From positions 20,793,007 to 20,857,006 of the forward strand of contig CM039210.1 of NCBI GenBank assembly GCA_008360975.2: a stretch of 64,000 nt of DNA. The letters are read 5' to 3'. Source of the stretch: Lichenostomus cassidix (Eukaryota > Chordata > Aves > Passeriformes > Meliphagidae). Numbering within the stretch: the stretch's first letter is position 1; each line of letters begins with the position of its first letter. The position numbers and the translations under genes were made by a program. The notes beneath the pieces were generated by a model. That model saw only the letters and a program-made list of their open reading frames with translations, was not told the DNA's origin and searched no databases. Below are positions 1 through 11,485 of this stretch, one piece after another.

Positions 1-1
1 T

Positions 2-136
2 GCAATATCACTTGCTGTGGAGGTGCAGCGGCCCGATGCTGCAGATCCCGAGTCCCCAGGGCCGGCGATCAGCGTAGTCCACGAGGACGCCGCTGAGGAT
101 GCCATCACCTGGGACTTGGAGGAGGCCGGGCCGTAG
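2..136 (+). pseudogene. C-terminal end of an unidentified reading frame entering from the left
   Basis: An open frame enters at the window edge and ends at TAG 134-136. The last residues are acidic (VVHEDAAEDAITWDLEEAGP then stop). It lies directly upstream of a GC-rich LTR-like segment, so it could be the end of a retroviral gene, but I do not recognise the protein. It could also be a chance open frame in GC-rich DNA. Confidence 0.3.
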
Positions 137-785
137 ACCGCTCTCCCCCTCCCCTGGAAAGTTTATCCTAAGTTCATTGGGTTAAAGTTTTGCTTCCCCG
201 CCCCTGTCACCGCCCCTGTTGCTTGCCCTCACTAGAATTTTCTGTTGCCGGGCTTCCCCCATTGGTTCGTTGTAGTCCACTCCGCAGTTGCTGTTTATTT
301 GCTCCCCCGCTTGCCCATCATGTTGTACCGGAGCCCCGTTGGCTCCGCCCCTGCCGTCCCGCCCTGAGAAACCCCGTTGTGCCCCTTAAAACCTTCGCCC
401 CTTTGTTCTCGGGGGGTGCGTGGCCGCGTTACGAGACCCGCAGTGCTCGGCACCCGGCATCTCAGCGGTCCGCCCCACCCGGTAGCATTCCAGCGCGCCT
501 CCCCGCTGCTTCTCCTAAATAAACTGCGCCCTGGAACCTCCCACCGCTTGGACTCTCTTTATCTTGAGGGGCGATCCGCGACTCCACCGCATCCCTGCCC
601 GGCAGGCACCTGCCTCTGCCGCGGGGTTCCTGCCGCCCATCGGGCGACCCTGGGTCCCTGAAGCCGACTGCCGCAGCAGCCGGAGCAGAGAAGGATAGCG
701 GGGAGGGCAGGAAGCCCGAGCCCCGGTGCAGCCTCTGAGCTAGCCGAAGCCCAGCCAGCCCGTGCGGGGCAAGGCGCGCCGGACC
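137..785 (+). repeat. GC-rich LTR-like segment
   Basis: A block of high GC and CpG content stands out sharply from AT-rich intron sequence, which begins at about 785. It has a CCTTAAAACC TATA-like site near 383 and AATAAA at 518-523, followed by a GC-rich tail. That order (promoter-like site, poly(A) signal about 130 bp later) is what an LTR would show. I could not find TG...CA ends, a polypurine tract or a target duplication. An exapted CpG-rich element or a host CpG island remains possible. Confidence 0.4.
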
Positions 786-2651
786 TCTCACGCGCCCCCG
801 TACCACTTCAACTTGCCTTTCTGGATTTCCCTAGTTCAACTGCTTAATCTTCAGTTTTTCTACAGGAAGCACCATTACACAGACAAATTCCATTACTTTG
901 TTCAGACCTTCTTTTTATATTTAGTATGTCTATTACATGACAGGATAACCATGTATGTATAACTAAAAACAATGCATTAAATACTGACTAGCATCGATAA
1001 AGTGGGGTAGGAACTTGAGGGAGAATTATATTTAATTATCTGAAATGTAATAAAACACAGTCAGGGAAAGCTAAACTAATATCCTCAGTGCTTGTGTGAA
1101 AACTAGAAAACCCTTGGTTGGAGGTACATGATGCCTGATGGGTTTTTTGTGTATTTTTTATTTTACTTTTATACTCTCTTTATATCCTTTATATATAACC
1201 TTTTACCCACCCTTCCCCGTTCCTGTACTTTTACTCCCTGTATCTTAACCCTACATTCTATCACCCTAGTACCCCTTGCCCTGCTCAGAATCCTTTGGGA
1301 AGATGAAACAAACCCTCAATCTCAAAAGCATGACGCACAACCTTGAACAGGGCCCCCATCACTGAGATGTTTTTTGTAAACTAAGTAGCAATCTTTTGGG
1401 GGGGGGCAATTTTAATAAGGGGGCAGTTACTTCATTTGTTAGACTTCTTATTGGAGACTTTTAGATAGGTATTCTAATCTAGGCTGTCCATAAATTGTAT
1501 ACGGGGGATATCGTCGGGGCTTTTGGGGCTTTTTGGCTTTTTGAGCTTTTGGCTTTTGGCTGGCCTTTGGGGCTTGCTTGTTCATCGGTGCGCATCTGGG
1601 ATCCTATTAAGCCAAGGTAAAACCCCTATCCCATACTGTGTGTCTGCGTCTAAAAATTTTTCTAGCAATTTAAGGCATCATACACAATGTCATACCTCTT
1701 CTTTCTAATGGGATAGTGAAGGTGAAGTTTTCTTAGCAAGGTTATGGGAAGTTTTTCAGTTACATTCTAAATGTTTCCTATGGTGATGAGTCTTCACAAA
1801 CTTGTTATAGCCCAACTTCTGCAAGTTGAAACACGAATGTGAAATGCTACTTCTAACAACTGTATCTTCTTAGTAAAACTGCTGCTTCTCTTACCTTTAG
1901 ACTTTGAAAAATCATTATATAATCAAACTGTTGACTAGCAACTTGTTTCTATTTGGGTTTAGGTCTGTAGAATTTATATATAGAAAAAGATCCAATCTCA
2001 CCCAGCTATTATTTCAGGCTATCCACACTGTAGTGTTGGTTTACATCTGTCTCACGCTGTGAACGGTATCTTTGAAGCCATAAATGGAAGTGGTTTAGTG
2101 GTGAATAAGTGGGTAAGTCACCCAGCAATGTATGTGGGAAGTCAATAATGTCGTTTTATAAGTTGCGCTCTCGACTTTAGTGCAGATCCAAGTCTAGAAA
2201 TTACTTAAAAAACAATATGAACATACAACCATTGGTGCATCCAGTGGTAAGGGAAAAGAATGGAATGCATTTGCCTAGCTACCAAGAGGTTCAAATCAAC
2301 TCCCACCTTTCAGGAACCTTACTTTCTTAGACACTCCTCTCACCCCTTCTGGTAAATGCACATCTATCAGATGTATTCTTGCAGTGTACTAGCAGTGGAT
2401 AGAAAACTTCAAAAGTGTTGCTAAGAATGACAAAGAAGCTCAGAAGATGACAGAAAGTGAAAGTATAGACACAAGATATATTAGAAGCTAGCATCAGAAC
2501 TTAGAAACAACAGAAACAGAAAATACAGGGAAAGATATTTAGAAAGACAACATGTACTAATGGTGAGGGGGAAAAAAGCAACACTGAACAGATTAAAAAT
2601 ACCACTATTGTAAAAATGCTGGGGCAAAAAACCTGACAAGAACACAGGAGA
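786..2651. other. Intron sequence without recognised features
   Basis: AT-rich non-coding DNA. A T/G-rich low-complexity run of repeated GGCTTTTT-like words occurs at about 1510-1575. No gene or repeat family was recognised. Confidence 0.6.
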
Positions 2652-2657
2652 GACTCA
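2652..2657. repeat. Target-site duplication, left copy (ERVK provirus)
   Basis: GACTCA immediately before the 5' LTR. It is identical to 11764-11769 after the 3' LTR. Confidence 0.9.
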
Positions 2658-2943
2658 TGTGGAGTTACAGAGGAAGCTGCCGCCGTGATCACATGCTGAG
2701 GCAAACCGGAGACAAAAGAATGTTGACCGACACAGAATCTGGAGCAGATAACGGCTTCCTGCTCTCCCCTGAGAGAAGAATAACAAACTGTCAAGACTGA
2801 CAGATTTATTGAGGAACTGTAAATGGCTAAACGAACAGCTAAGAAACAGCTTCTCACGCTAAGAGTATATATATACTGTTTAACTTTACAATAAACTCAG
2901 ATTCATTTTGCATACAGCAAGTGTCTCTCATTCATATGCCAGA
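2658..2943 (+). repeat. 5' LTR of the ERVK provirus
   Basis: It begins TGTGGAGTTAC. A TATATATATA box lies near 2864 and the poly(A) signal AATAAA is at 2890-2895. It aligns along its length with the 3' LTR, with point changes and a small indel (TCTCACGCTAAG here, TCTAAG there). Its last bases read CCAGA where the 3' LTR has GTCACA, so the terminal CA has decayed. Confidence 0.93.
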
Positions 2944-2945
2944 AA

Positions 2946-2963
2946 TGGCACCCAAACAGGGAC
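2946..2963 (+). other. Primer-binding site (lysine tRNA type)
   Basis: TGGCACCCAAACAGGGAC starts two bases after the 5' LTR. It matches the known tRNA-Lys3 primer site at 16 of 18 positions. Both differences are G to A at CpG dinucleotides, as expected from methylation decay. Confidence 0.85.
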
Positions 2964-3109
2964 TTCATTACTGCTGAGGTGATCCAGTCCAGTGGCGTAT
3001 TCTGACTGAACCAACCGTGGGTGTGTTCAACCGATCATCAAAGAGCTCCTTTCATCGCCGGCCATAAAACAAGTTAGCCTTTGCAAGCAGTCGTGAAGCA
3101 TTTCTTATA

Positions 3110-5219
3110 ATGGGACAAAGCAGAACGAAATCCCAAAAACTGCATAAAGACTGTTTGTTGCGTATTACCAAGGAACAAGGATATAAAATCCAACCCCAAA
3201 GACTTATACACTTACTTATATGGGTATGACATTTTTGTCCCTGGTATCCATCGGATCACTCCTATGACCTTGCTCATTGGCAAAAGGTTGGTGAATGCCT
3301 ACAAACTCATCAGGTTACTCATCATGATATTCACACTGATTATATTATTACATGTCATGTGATATAGTCTGCTCTGCAACAATTCAAGGAAGCAAGCCTG
3401 CATCCCCGACAGATACTGTTGTTTTCGTTAATGAGACTTCACCTGAGGAGAATGATCCGGAGAGAGAGGATCCTTTTGATCCTGGTCCAGATGATCCTGA
3501 ATAAGAATCAGATTTGTATCCTCCTCTAGCCCCAGCATGTGCTATGGCATCAGCTGCTCCTAGAGTGGAAGAAATATTACAAACTGCACGCAGAAAGGTT
3601 GTGGTAACTTGACCTCCGCCTTATGCCCCGTCTTATTTTTCTAGTGACTATGAGAAAAAAGTGGTCAAATAGAAAACCCAAATCTATTTGCACTTCAACC
3701 ATCCTTGTTTCTTTGAGCTTTTGCCCCATCCACCAGCACGGCGCCCATCCAGGGCTGAAGGCTGATAACAGTTCTGGCCTTGTGGATTCCCTTAATCTTA
3801 TCAAGATAAAAGGGGGCAAAAGGAATCCTTTTGCCATTGAGCACAAGAAATCGCTAATAATATTAATGACTTATGAGAAGTAATTTGTATAACCACTCCT
3901 ATACTGGGGAATGTAATGAATATTCAGGAATTTTACCTATAACACTGTGCCTTTGGAAGTACTGAGGTGTGTGTGTTTGGCGGAGAGAATTCCCCACACA
4001 TCCGGTGCACCAAATAAAGCAAATACCCACTTCTCTGACTTGGTCTCTGAAGTGTCTCCAGGCTCGATTGGGGCGAATCAACTATTATGAGGAAAAAAAT
4101 GCCACCTATAGGGCCTCAGCCAGAAAGGTTTATACAGAAATGCTGAAGACAGACTTTAGAAGAAGGTGATATTGAATTTTTTCAAGCAATGCCTGTTGTA
4201 TATCGTAATCAAAACCCACATCACAAACAATTGTCATATGAAATGGTAAAGGAACTGAAGAAATCAGTGAAGGAAAATGGTTTACACTCCTCCTTTACTA
4301 TGAATTTACTGGATGCCATTGCTGAAGCACACACTGTTACTGGTGGGTTGGAAATCTCATTTTAAAACAGTTTTCACAGGGGGACAATACTCTGGTGGAC
4401 AGAATTTTAGATTTGGCTCAAACTCAGACATTGAATGATGCCAATCAGCAACCCCCAATCAATATACCTACCCCCCGAATCACAGGTACCGATGTATGCC
4501 AGTGCCTGTGCACAACTTCAACTGCTCCCTCAGGCCTGGGAACAAGCTACTGTTATCACCCTGTGTGCACTACAAAAGTACCTGATACAAAAAAATTACA
4601 GCCTGGTTTTGCTGCTATTCGGCATGGTCCTCAGGAACCACATATTGCCTTTATTGACCAATTGCAATCAGCTGTTAGGCAACAAATTGATATACAAGAG
4701 GCAGCTGATGCTGTCTTAAAATCCCTTGCTTATGAAAATGCTAGCAACGGCTGTAAAAAAGCCCTGGACCAGATACATAACCGTGCTGATGTTGAACTTT
4801 CTGATTATATCAAGGCATGCACTAATATCGCCTCAGAACAATTTAAAGCAGAACTGATTGCTACTGCAATAGGCCAACAACTGCAAGTGGCCAGAGCAGC
4901 TGCTAAGTGCTTTGAGTGTGGGAAAGAGGGCCACATTAGTAAACAATGTCCGAAAGGACAAAAAGGCAATAAAAAACCCAATACACCTTCTCCTCGCTGC
5001 CAAAAAGGGTTTCATTGGAGCAATCAGTGCTGGTCTAAATATGACAAGATGGCAACCCTCTCTCCCAAAGCAGTGAAACTCGAAAGGGGGTGTGAGGTCT
5101 GGTGCCCCCCAATCCAACGGGACCCCACTCAATCAGATGCCAATACAAGCACAAATCTTGCAAGGGGCACCCCCAGGAGTGCTGCTTGGACCTGGCCATC
5201 AGCTCTACCACAGTCTTAA
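3110..5219 (+). pseudogene. gag: ERVK gag remnant
   Basis: Gag forms the virion core. The frame opens with MGQ at 3110, a typical myristoylation-type start, and stops at about 3227; matrix-like sequence continues with further stops. An LTR insertion at about 3780-4080 interrupts the gene. From 4395 to 5219 the frame is open and shows a major-homology-like stretch around PQEPHIAFIDQLQ, then a CCHC zinc knuckle CFECGKEGHISKQC. The second knuckle, CQKGFHWSNQC, has lost its first cysteine (Ser-Pro-Arg precedes the remaining Cys). The dUTPase frame that follows is in the -1 register, as is usual for this class. Confidence 0.88.
3780..4080 (+). repeat. LTR fragment inserted in gag (same family as 12024-12550)
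   Basis: It shares long stretches with 12119-12550, including GGATTCCCTTAATC, GTATAACCACTCCTAT, TTTACCTATAACACTGTG and the poly(A) region AATAAAGCAAATACCCAC (AATAAA 4013-4018). Both copies end in AATCA. The middle is shorter here than in the other copy. The left edge is approximate and no target duplication was established. Confidence 0.8.
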
Positions 5220-5850
5220 ATGATACCTCTGTTCATCTGTTACCCACTGCTGTTTTCAGTCCACTACCATTTCAAACTCACGCTTTATTATTAGGTCAGT
5301 CTTCTACCACCCGAACAGGACTATTTATATCACCAGGAATCATTGATGCCGACTATAAAGGGGAAATTAAAATAATGGCTTGAACACCCAATCCTCCCTG
5401 TACAGTGGCACAGGGAAGCAGATTGGCACAATTAATACTGCTGCCAGCAATTCCCTGTTCAGCACCAATCCTACAACAACAACGAAACGCAGGAGAATTT
5501 GGGAGCACAGGTACCCTACAGATATTTAGGTCAAAAATCATAGGGGTACAACAGCCATTACTCATTTGCCAAATAGGCTCTAAGTCGAGGTCTGGTCGAT
5601 AAAAGAACTGATGTATTCATCATAGCACAAAAGGAGTGGCCTCCCGAGTGGCCTCTGGCACCTTCAACTTCGATCCTTGCAGGAGCCAGGGACAGCAAAT
5701 ACCATGGCAATCAGCAAAAGAACTACAGATAATCGGTCCAGAGAGCAAGACTGCCACCTTGCGGCCGTAAGTACTCCCGATCCCGGGCACTTTGTCGGGG
5801 AAGACTTAATGACTCAATGGGGTTTGCTCATTTCAACACACTTTTGATGG
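5190..5850 (+). pseudogene. pro: ERVK dUTPase-protease remnant
   Basis: The first part is a dUTPase-like domain (motif GLFISPGIIDADYKGEIKIM, then GSRLAQLILLPA). dUTPase removes dUTP and is a known N-terminal partner of the protease in betaretroviruses. A TGA at 5381-5383 interrupts it where tryptophan is expected. The aspartic protease follows, but the DTG-type active site reads LVDKRTDV at about 5594-5617, so the catalytic motif is destroyed. Downstream protease-like text (KEWPPEWPLAPS) is followed by a frame break and stops. The product could not have been active. Confidence 0.82.
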
Positions 5851-5863
5851 GGCCACTGATGAA

Positions 5864-8692
5864 ATGCCGTTCCTCAAACTAACTTGGCTTACAGATAAAC
5901 CTGTTTGGGTTGATCAGTGGTCCCTCAAAGTCGAGCGGCTTCATCAGGCCTGGATTCTCATAAAAGAACAGTTGCGTTTGGGTCACATAGTCCCTTCCAC
6001 CAGCGCATGGAATACATCTATTTTCGTTATCCCTAAGAAATCAGGAAAGTGGAGGCTTTTACAGGATCTCAGGGAAATTAATGAAGCGATGTCATCTATG
6101 CCATTACAACCAGGAATACCTAACCCTACAATGATTTCAGAACACTGGGAATTAGCAATAATTTACTTAAAAGACTGCTTTTTTGCAATTCCTTTACATC
6201 CTGACGATGCACCTAAATTTGCCTTTACCATCTGTCACGAGACTCCTATGGAACGATACCAGTGGGTTGTGACACCTCAAGGTATGAAAAACAGTCCTAC
6301 TAGCTATCAATTTATTGTTCACTCAGCGATACAATCAATATGGCAAAAATACCCATCTGTTTTGCTGTATCACTACATGGACGATATTTTAATTGCTTCT
6401 GACAGCTCTGCATTGCTATGTGATTGCCTTGCTTCTTTAAAAATAATGCTTGCCAGCAGAGGCTTATGTGTAGCCACAGAAAAACCAAACAGAATGTCCT
6501 TGGAAATACCTTAGCTTAAATTATTAGAGACAACAGTCACCCCACAGCCAGTAACTTTAAGAACTGAAATACGCACATTGAACGATTTGCAAAAGTTATT
6601 GGGCACTATTAATTGGATTTGCCCTTTATTGGGAATCACCACAGAAGAATTATCCCCTTTATTTCAATTATTAAAAGGGGACCCAGATCTTTCTTCCCCT
6701 AAGCAGTTAATAAAGACTGCCCGAGAGGCTTTGGCACATGTAAGTGACAAAATCAATTAATCCTTTGCCACATGGCAGAACCCAAATTTGCCTTTGCGGT
6801 TGTTCCTAATTCTGTATTCTTTGCAATCTTATGCTCTCATTGGTCAATGTGATGAACATCGTCTTTGGCTATTAGAATGGATTTTTCTACCATATACCTT
6901 CACAAAAACTATAACCACTCAACTAGAGATGCTTATTCAATAGCTGTCGATGGAAGGGCATCGATGCCAGAGTCTGACAGGTTATGATCCAGCAGTAATA
7001 CATCTTCCTATTAGTGTGACAGAATTAGAAAATCTGTTCAGGAACTCACTGCCATTTCAAATTGCCCTTGCTGATTATAATGGACAATTTATTCATTCAA
7101 TGCCTTGTCATACACTGTTACAATCCTTTAAAGAATTCCCCTTCCAACCACTGTAACTGCAATTAAAGATGCCTATCTCTGATGCAAAAACTATTTGCAC
7201 TGATGGGTCAGGAAAAACACATAAAGCTGTGACCCTGTGGAAAAACAACACGGGACAATGGGAATATTCAATAACCTTTCAACCCAGATCTACTCAATTG
7301 GTTGAACTAGCGGCTGTGGTAGAGGCATTTAGTCATTTCTCACAGGAATCCATTAACATTGTTTGTGATTCTCTTTATGTTACAGGAATTGTCGAGAGAA
7401 TTGAACATTCATTCCTGAAGGAAGTTCCTAACATAGATCTTTTTGTGTTATTAACCACTTTGTACAACTTTTTACTTCACAGGTCTCACAAATATTACAT
7501 TCTGCACCTTAGGTACCACACCACTCTGCCTCGACCCATAGTGGAAGGTAATGTGAGAGCAAATGTGCTAGCTATGACAATTACTATACCACAAAAATTA
7601 GAGCAGGCAAAACATTCTCATGATTTGTATCATCAAAATGCCCGAGCACTAGTCAAACAATTTGATTTAACTTTGCCACAAGCATGGGATATAGTGAATA
7701 CTTGCTCACAATGTCAGCAAACTCTCTCTTAGCTGACATCGCGACGAGAGGGAACTCACGGCAGTCTCAATATGAGATATAAAGTAAGCTCCATTTTATT
7801 TCACCAAACGAGAAACTTATATACTGTTACAGAAGTTACTATTCATAGTTACACACACACCTGCAGTCTGTTCTCACACATTCAGGGATCCTCCTGGTAA
7901 CTCCCTTTTTCTTTCTCATAACACTTCTGACTCCCTAATCTTTCTCATGACATTCTTCCCACAGCTCAGAAACACAGCTGTGGTTCTCAGGCGTCAGCTC
8001 TTCAAAACAACTTGTCAGGATTTTACTGAGGCCTGACCATGCTGAAGCCTTGCTCAGGCCTGCTCAGTTAGCATGAGTTTTGCTGGAAAACTGCGTTTTC
8101 CAACACTTAGCCACAAATGTTAGGTATAAACCCGCAAGGGTTTAAACCTAATGACATTTGGCAAACAGATGTAACGCACATTTCAAACTTTGGGACTTTT
8201 AAATATGTCCATGTTTCCATTGATACCTTTTCAGGATTCATAGTAGCAACAGCACACAAAGGTGAGAAATCGAGAGATGCCACTGGACATTGGCTACATG
8301 TTTTTACCACAATGAGGGTCCCTCAACAGATAAAAACAAATAATGGACCTGTATATACATCTCATAAAACACAAGAATTTTTCCACACTAGGTGTATCAA
8401 ACACATTACAGGTTATCCGCATTCTCCAACAGGGCAAGCCATTGTGGAAAGGGCACATTATACATTGAAAAACATGCTGCAGAAACAAAATAGGGACAAC
8501 CTGGTTGGTATGCTCCCTCAAGAGCAGCTTGACAAGGCAACCTGTGTTTTAAATTTTTTTAAGCTTTGCACTAGATATGACCTAACAACACATCAGAGAC
8601 GCCTAGGTCAGACCACTGATGGAGAAGGAGTTCACCCAGAAGTTACAAACATGTACATAGCAGTCAGTGGAAAGGTCCAGTTCCACGGTTAG
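5864..8692 (+). pseudogene. pol: ERVK pol remnant (RT, RNase H, integrase)
   Basis: Reverse transcriptase fingers and palm are open at 5864-6514, with LKDCFF (first catalytic Asp) and an intact YMDD at 6374-6385. The frame stops at 6512; thumb and connection pieces follow (6578-6760, 6950-7156). RNase H (7169-about 7500) retains TDGSG, the Glu of VELAAVVEAF and the Asp of VCDSLYV. The integrase zinc domain shows its two His and CSQC, then a TAG stop at 7730. A 372-bp LTR insertion follows, and the integrase core resumes at 8117. Its DDE triad is D (8168), N (8339, in KTNNGP where Asp is expected) and E (in IVERAH), with the typical 35-residue spacing. The enzyme is therefore catalytically dead twice over. 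Confidence 0.9.
7734..8105 (-). repeat. Solo LTR inserted in pol
   Basis: Read on the minus strand it begins TGTTGGAAAACGC and ends CGCGATGTCA. A minus-strand AATAAA (plus TTTATT) lies near 7795. It is flanked by a perfect 6-bp duplication CTTAGC (7728-7733 and 8106-8111), which suggests an ERVK-type LTR, antisense to the host provirus. Confidence 0.9.
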
Positions 8693-8777
8693 CTTGGGGG
8701 AGAGGTTATGGGAGTCTTTCTCTACCTACAGGGCCATATTGGCTTCTGGCACGGTACATCAAACCCAGTCAAGGATG

Positions 8778-11460
8778 ACAAAAATGAATTTTGTCCTCTT
8801 TCTACTACTATACTGCCATCAAGTGGTGGAAGGAAGAATCTACTGGGCACACATTCTTGAACTTCCACTGCTCTGACCTCTGACATGGTGGGATCCAGAG
8901 CCTCCCCTCAGCAACAATGGAACAAAATGGGTAGGAAGAACTCGGCTTCCTTCCCTATATCAGGATGTTGTAGATACATATATTAGCAATAATACTTATG
9001 TTACTGATTTACCACCTGTATGCTTAATGTGGAATCAAACAACTACCTTTTTACCTTTACCCTGTGCTAATTTTTCTGTGCAACTACATTTAATATATGT
9101 ACACTCAGACACTGCAAAAAGGTTGACTGCTATTACACTGCTGGCCATCCTGTTGTGAGAGGCGGATCTGATTTTTATTTATGCCTCAACATATTTTATA
9201 CATGAGGTGAAAAAATTACCTTAAGGGTCTGTGTATGTGCTGGGAGCTCTGTCCTCCGAGAGGCTTCGCCTGGCAGCCAGTCAGGAGAGAGAAAGCTTCC
9301 ACTGCTGATCTGCAAGCAACGCTCCCCCTTGCCGGTGGAGCAGATCCCCAGATGCCCGGGAAAAAACGCGCAGAAAAAGCGCATGGGAAGGCATGCTGTA
9401 GGAGGGCCAAGCACATAAAAGCAGTTAACTGTGACACAACCCGGGGGTCATTTTCTTTGGGTTTCTTAGAGGGAGCAGAGGCTCGCCTGGAGCCTTCCCT
9501 CCCTTTGCATTTTTCTCCCTGCAATCCTGCTCCTTCCCTGGCTGGCTGTCCTGTCTGCCCGTGTCCTGCTCTGCTTCACTGCTTGCCCGAGGCAGCTCTG
9601 TCGCCGCGACAACCTTGTGCTTGCTGTTTCTCGACGGAGCCGCCGCTGCCTGCACCCTGCCTGCATGCAGCCGCTGTGAGTTCCGCAGCAGCCCTGCAGC
9701 CGTCGCCGCCTGCAGCCACCGTGCTCCGACCCTGACCACCTGCAGCTGCTCCTCGAGTCCTGTTTCTGTTCTTCACCCACGGAAGGGACACGCAGCTGCT
9801 GCTGTTTGGAAATCGCGCCTGACCTGGCCCGGGAGCCATGCAGACTCCTCACAGCTTGCAGCGCACACACTCCATCTGCCAAACCCTCGCCGACGGGGCG
9901 CCCAGGGTACAGCGGTAACGACCTGTCCGGTATTCTTTCTCTCTCCGTCTCTCTTTTTCCTCTTTGTTCCTTTTTCTGTCCCCCTTTGGTAGGAACACTT
10001 ACCCTTCTTTATCAATAAACAGTTCTCAAATATAATATTGCCGCGTTTGTGCTTAATTTTTGTCCAAGAAATCTACTAAAAAGAATCCTTCCCCACTGCC
10101 TCTTTTTACAGCGGAATGGGACACCTGTCTATCTCCAATAAATCTGTGGATGCCACCCCACCTCATTTCCCCAAATGTCGTTTCACATCCATTTCCAGTA
10201 TATGGCGTTTGGAATGGACATCATGTGTAGGACAATGGCCACAACAATTCTTACAGTATGAAAGAGTAATTGATTAGGGACCACATGGTATCCTTAGAGA
10301 AAATGGGACTAATACAACCATTCTCCTGTCCCAAAAGGAAAACCGCAGTATTGTTTGTCATGATGGTGGGATGGCTGGACCATTGATTCAATAATTTTTA
10401 GATAGTAATCAATCACATGTTCATAAATATTTGTGGAAAATGTTGTTACCTGCTTTTGGCAATAGGATATACCAAATAAAATTGAATGGGAATGCTACAA
10501 ATGCCAATTTAATGCTGCTGAAGGACCAATTACTAACGACTTGTACTTCACACCTGTATGTTTTTGCTTTAGCTAATAACTTTTCGATAAATTATAGAAA
10601 TGGTTTGTATTTTTATCTGCTAATTCTTTTGTTTTAAAATCATGTGTAACCTGTGAGGATATGTGTAACTCTTCTGTCCTTCCATTTAAAAGAAGACCTG
10701 TAATTTGGGTACCTGTAGATCTGACTCAGACCTGGGAAGGAAAAGATGGTCTTTCACAATTATCCCAGCAAGTCCAAGAGGAAATCCAAAAGAGTAAAAA
10801 ACGAGTTTGCAAATTTCTGGGTTGGCTAATCTTTGCTATTGTTTCTGCTGTAATAATATTAACTGCGGACTCTGTGGCTTTCGCGACCGTAACAAATTCC
10901 ATTCAAACTGCCCATGCCATGGGACAAGCTTTAACTAACATCACAAAAGAATTACAAACACAAGAATAAATAGATCAAGAAATAATGGCCAGATTAGATG
11001 CCTGAGAAAGTGCTCTTTTATGGGTAGGTGAAAGAGTTGAGGCCCAAAAAACTCATCTATCCCTTTCCCATGATTGGGAACACATTCATAATTCTTTATG
11101 TGTCACCCCTCTTCCGTGGATTGAAACAGAACAGAATTGGGAGACAGTTAAAAACCACCTCAAAGGGGCCTTTGATAAAACTTTAAGACAAGATATTCAT
11201 TCACTTCACTCTCAACTAAAAGATCAACTCAGAGCTTTACAAATCCTGGAAGAACAAAAAGTGTTAACAGACCTAAAAAATTATCTCTCTTGGCTGAATC
11301 CAAAAAAATGGTACTCTGGAATAAATTTACAATTTGGATTTTCATCAGACTAAGTTGTTTGGCAGTGATATCCTTTTTAATTCTCTGTCTTGTCCTTTTC
11401 AACATAGAGCTGTTAAAAGCACACAAAAACAAGTCATGGTTTCCTTAGCTTTATCTATGA
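8778..11460 (+). pseudogene. env: ERVK env remnant
   Basis: Env is the surface/transmembrane glycoprotein of the provirus. A hydrophobic signal-like start (MTKMNFVLFLLLYC) lies at 8778, within a frame overlapping the end of pol. Surface-subunit fragments follow to about 9160 and resume at about 10116 after an LTR insertion. The transmembrane part (10661-10969) has a basic stretch KKR, a hydrophobic fusion-peptide-like segment (FLGWLIFAIVSAVIILTA) and a following helix-rich region. It then carries in-frame stops at 10966 and at about 11002. The C-terminal part runs to the polypurine tract. Several stops make the gene non-functional. Boundaries are approximate. Confidence 0.75.
9167..10110 (+). 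repeat. GC-rich LTR inserted in env
   Basis: A sharp rise in GC marks the segment. It ends with a pyrimidine-rich tract, AATAAA at 10014-10019 and a terminus ...TTTTTACA. A 5-bp duplication GCGGA (9162-9166 and 10111-10115) flanks it, compatible with an ERVL-type LTR. The left edge reads TC rather than TG, so the exact start is less sure than the end. The long ORFs predicted here on both strands are by-products of GC content. Confidence 0.65.
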
Positions 11461-11473
11461 CCTCAATAAAAAC

Positions 11474-11485
11474 AGAAGGGGGAAA
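11474..11485 (+). other. Polypurine tract of the ERVK provirus
   Basis: AGAAGGGGGAAA directly precedes the TG of the 3' LTR, where plus-strand synthesis would be primed. Confidence 0.88.

Noticed and set aside
4971..4977. AAAAAAC as the gag-pro slippery site
   Set aside because: It starts at codon position 1 of the gag frame, but -1 slippage needs the heptamer to start at position 3.
9196..10018. Several overlapping ORFs over 100 codons on both strands
   Set aside because: They lie in a GC-rich LTR with few stops in any frame and encode low-complexity Ala/Arg/Pro text.
9167..10110. TTAA-type piggyBac insertion in env (TTAA near 9211 and 10051)
   Set aside because: The would-be termini are not inverted repeats and the sequence has LTR features with a better 5-bp duplication further out.
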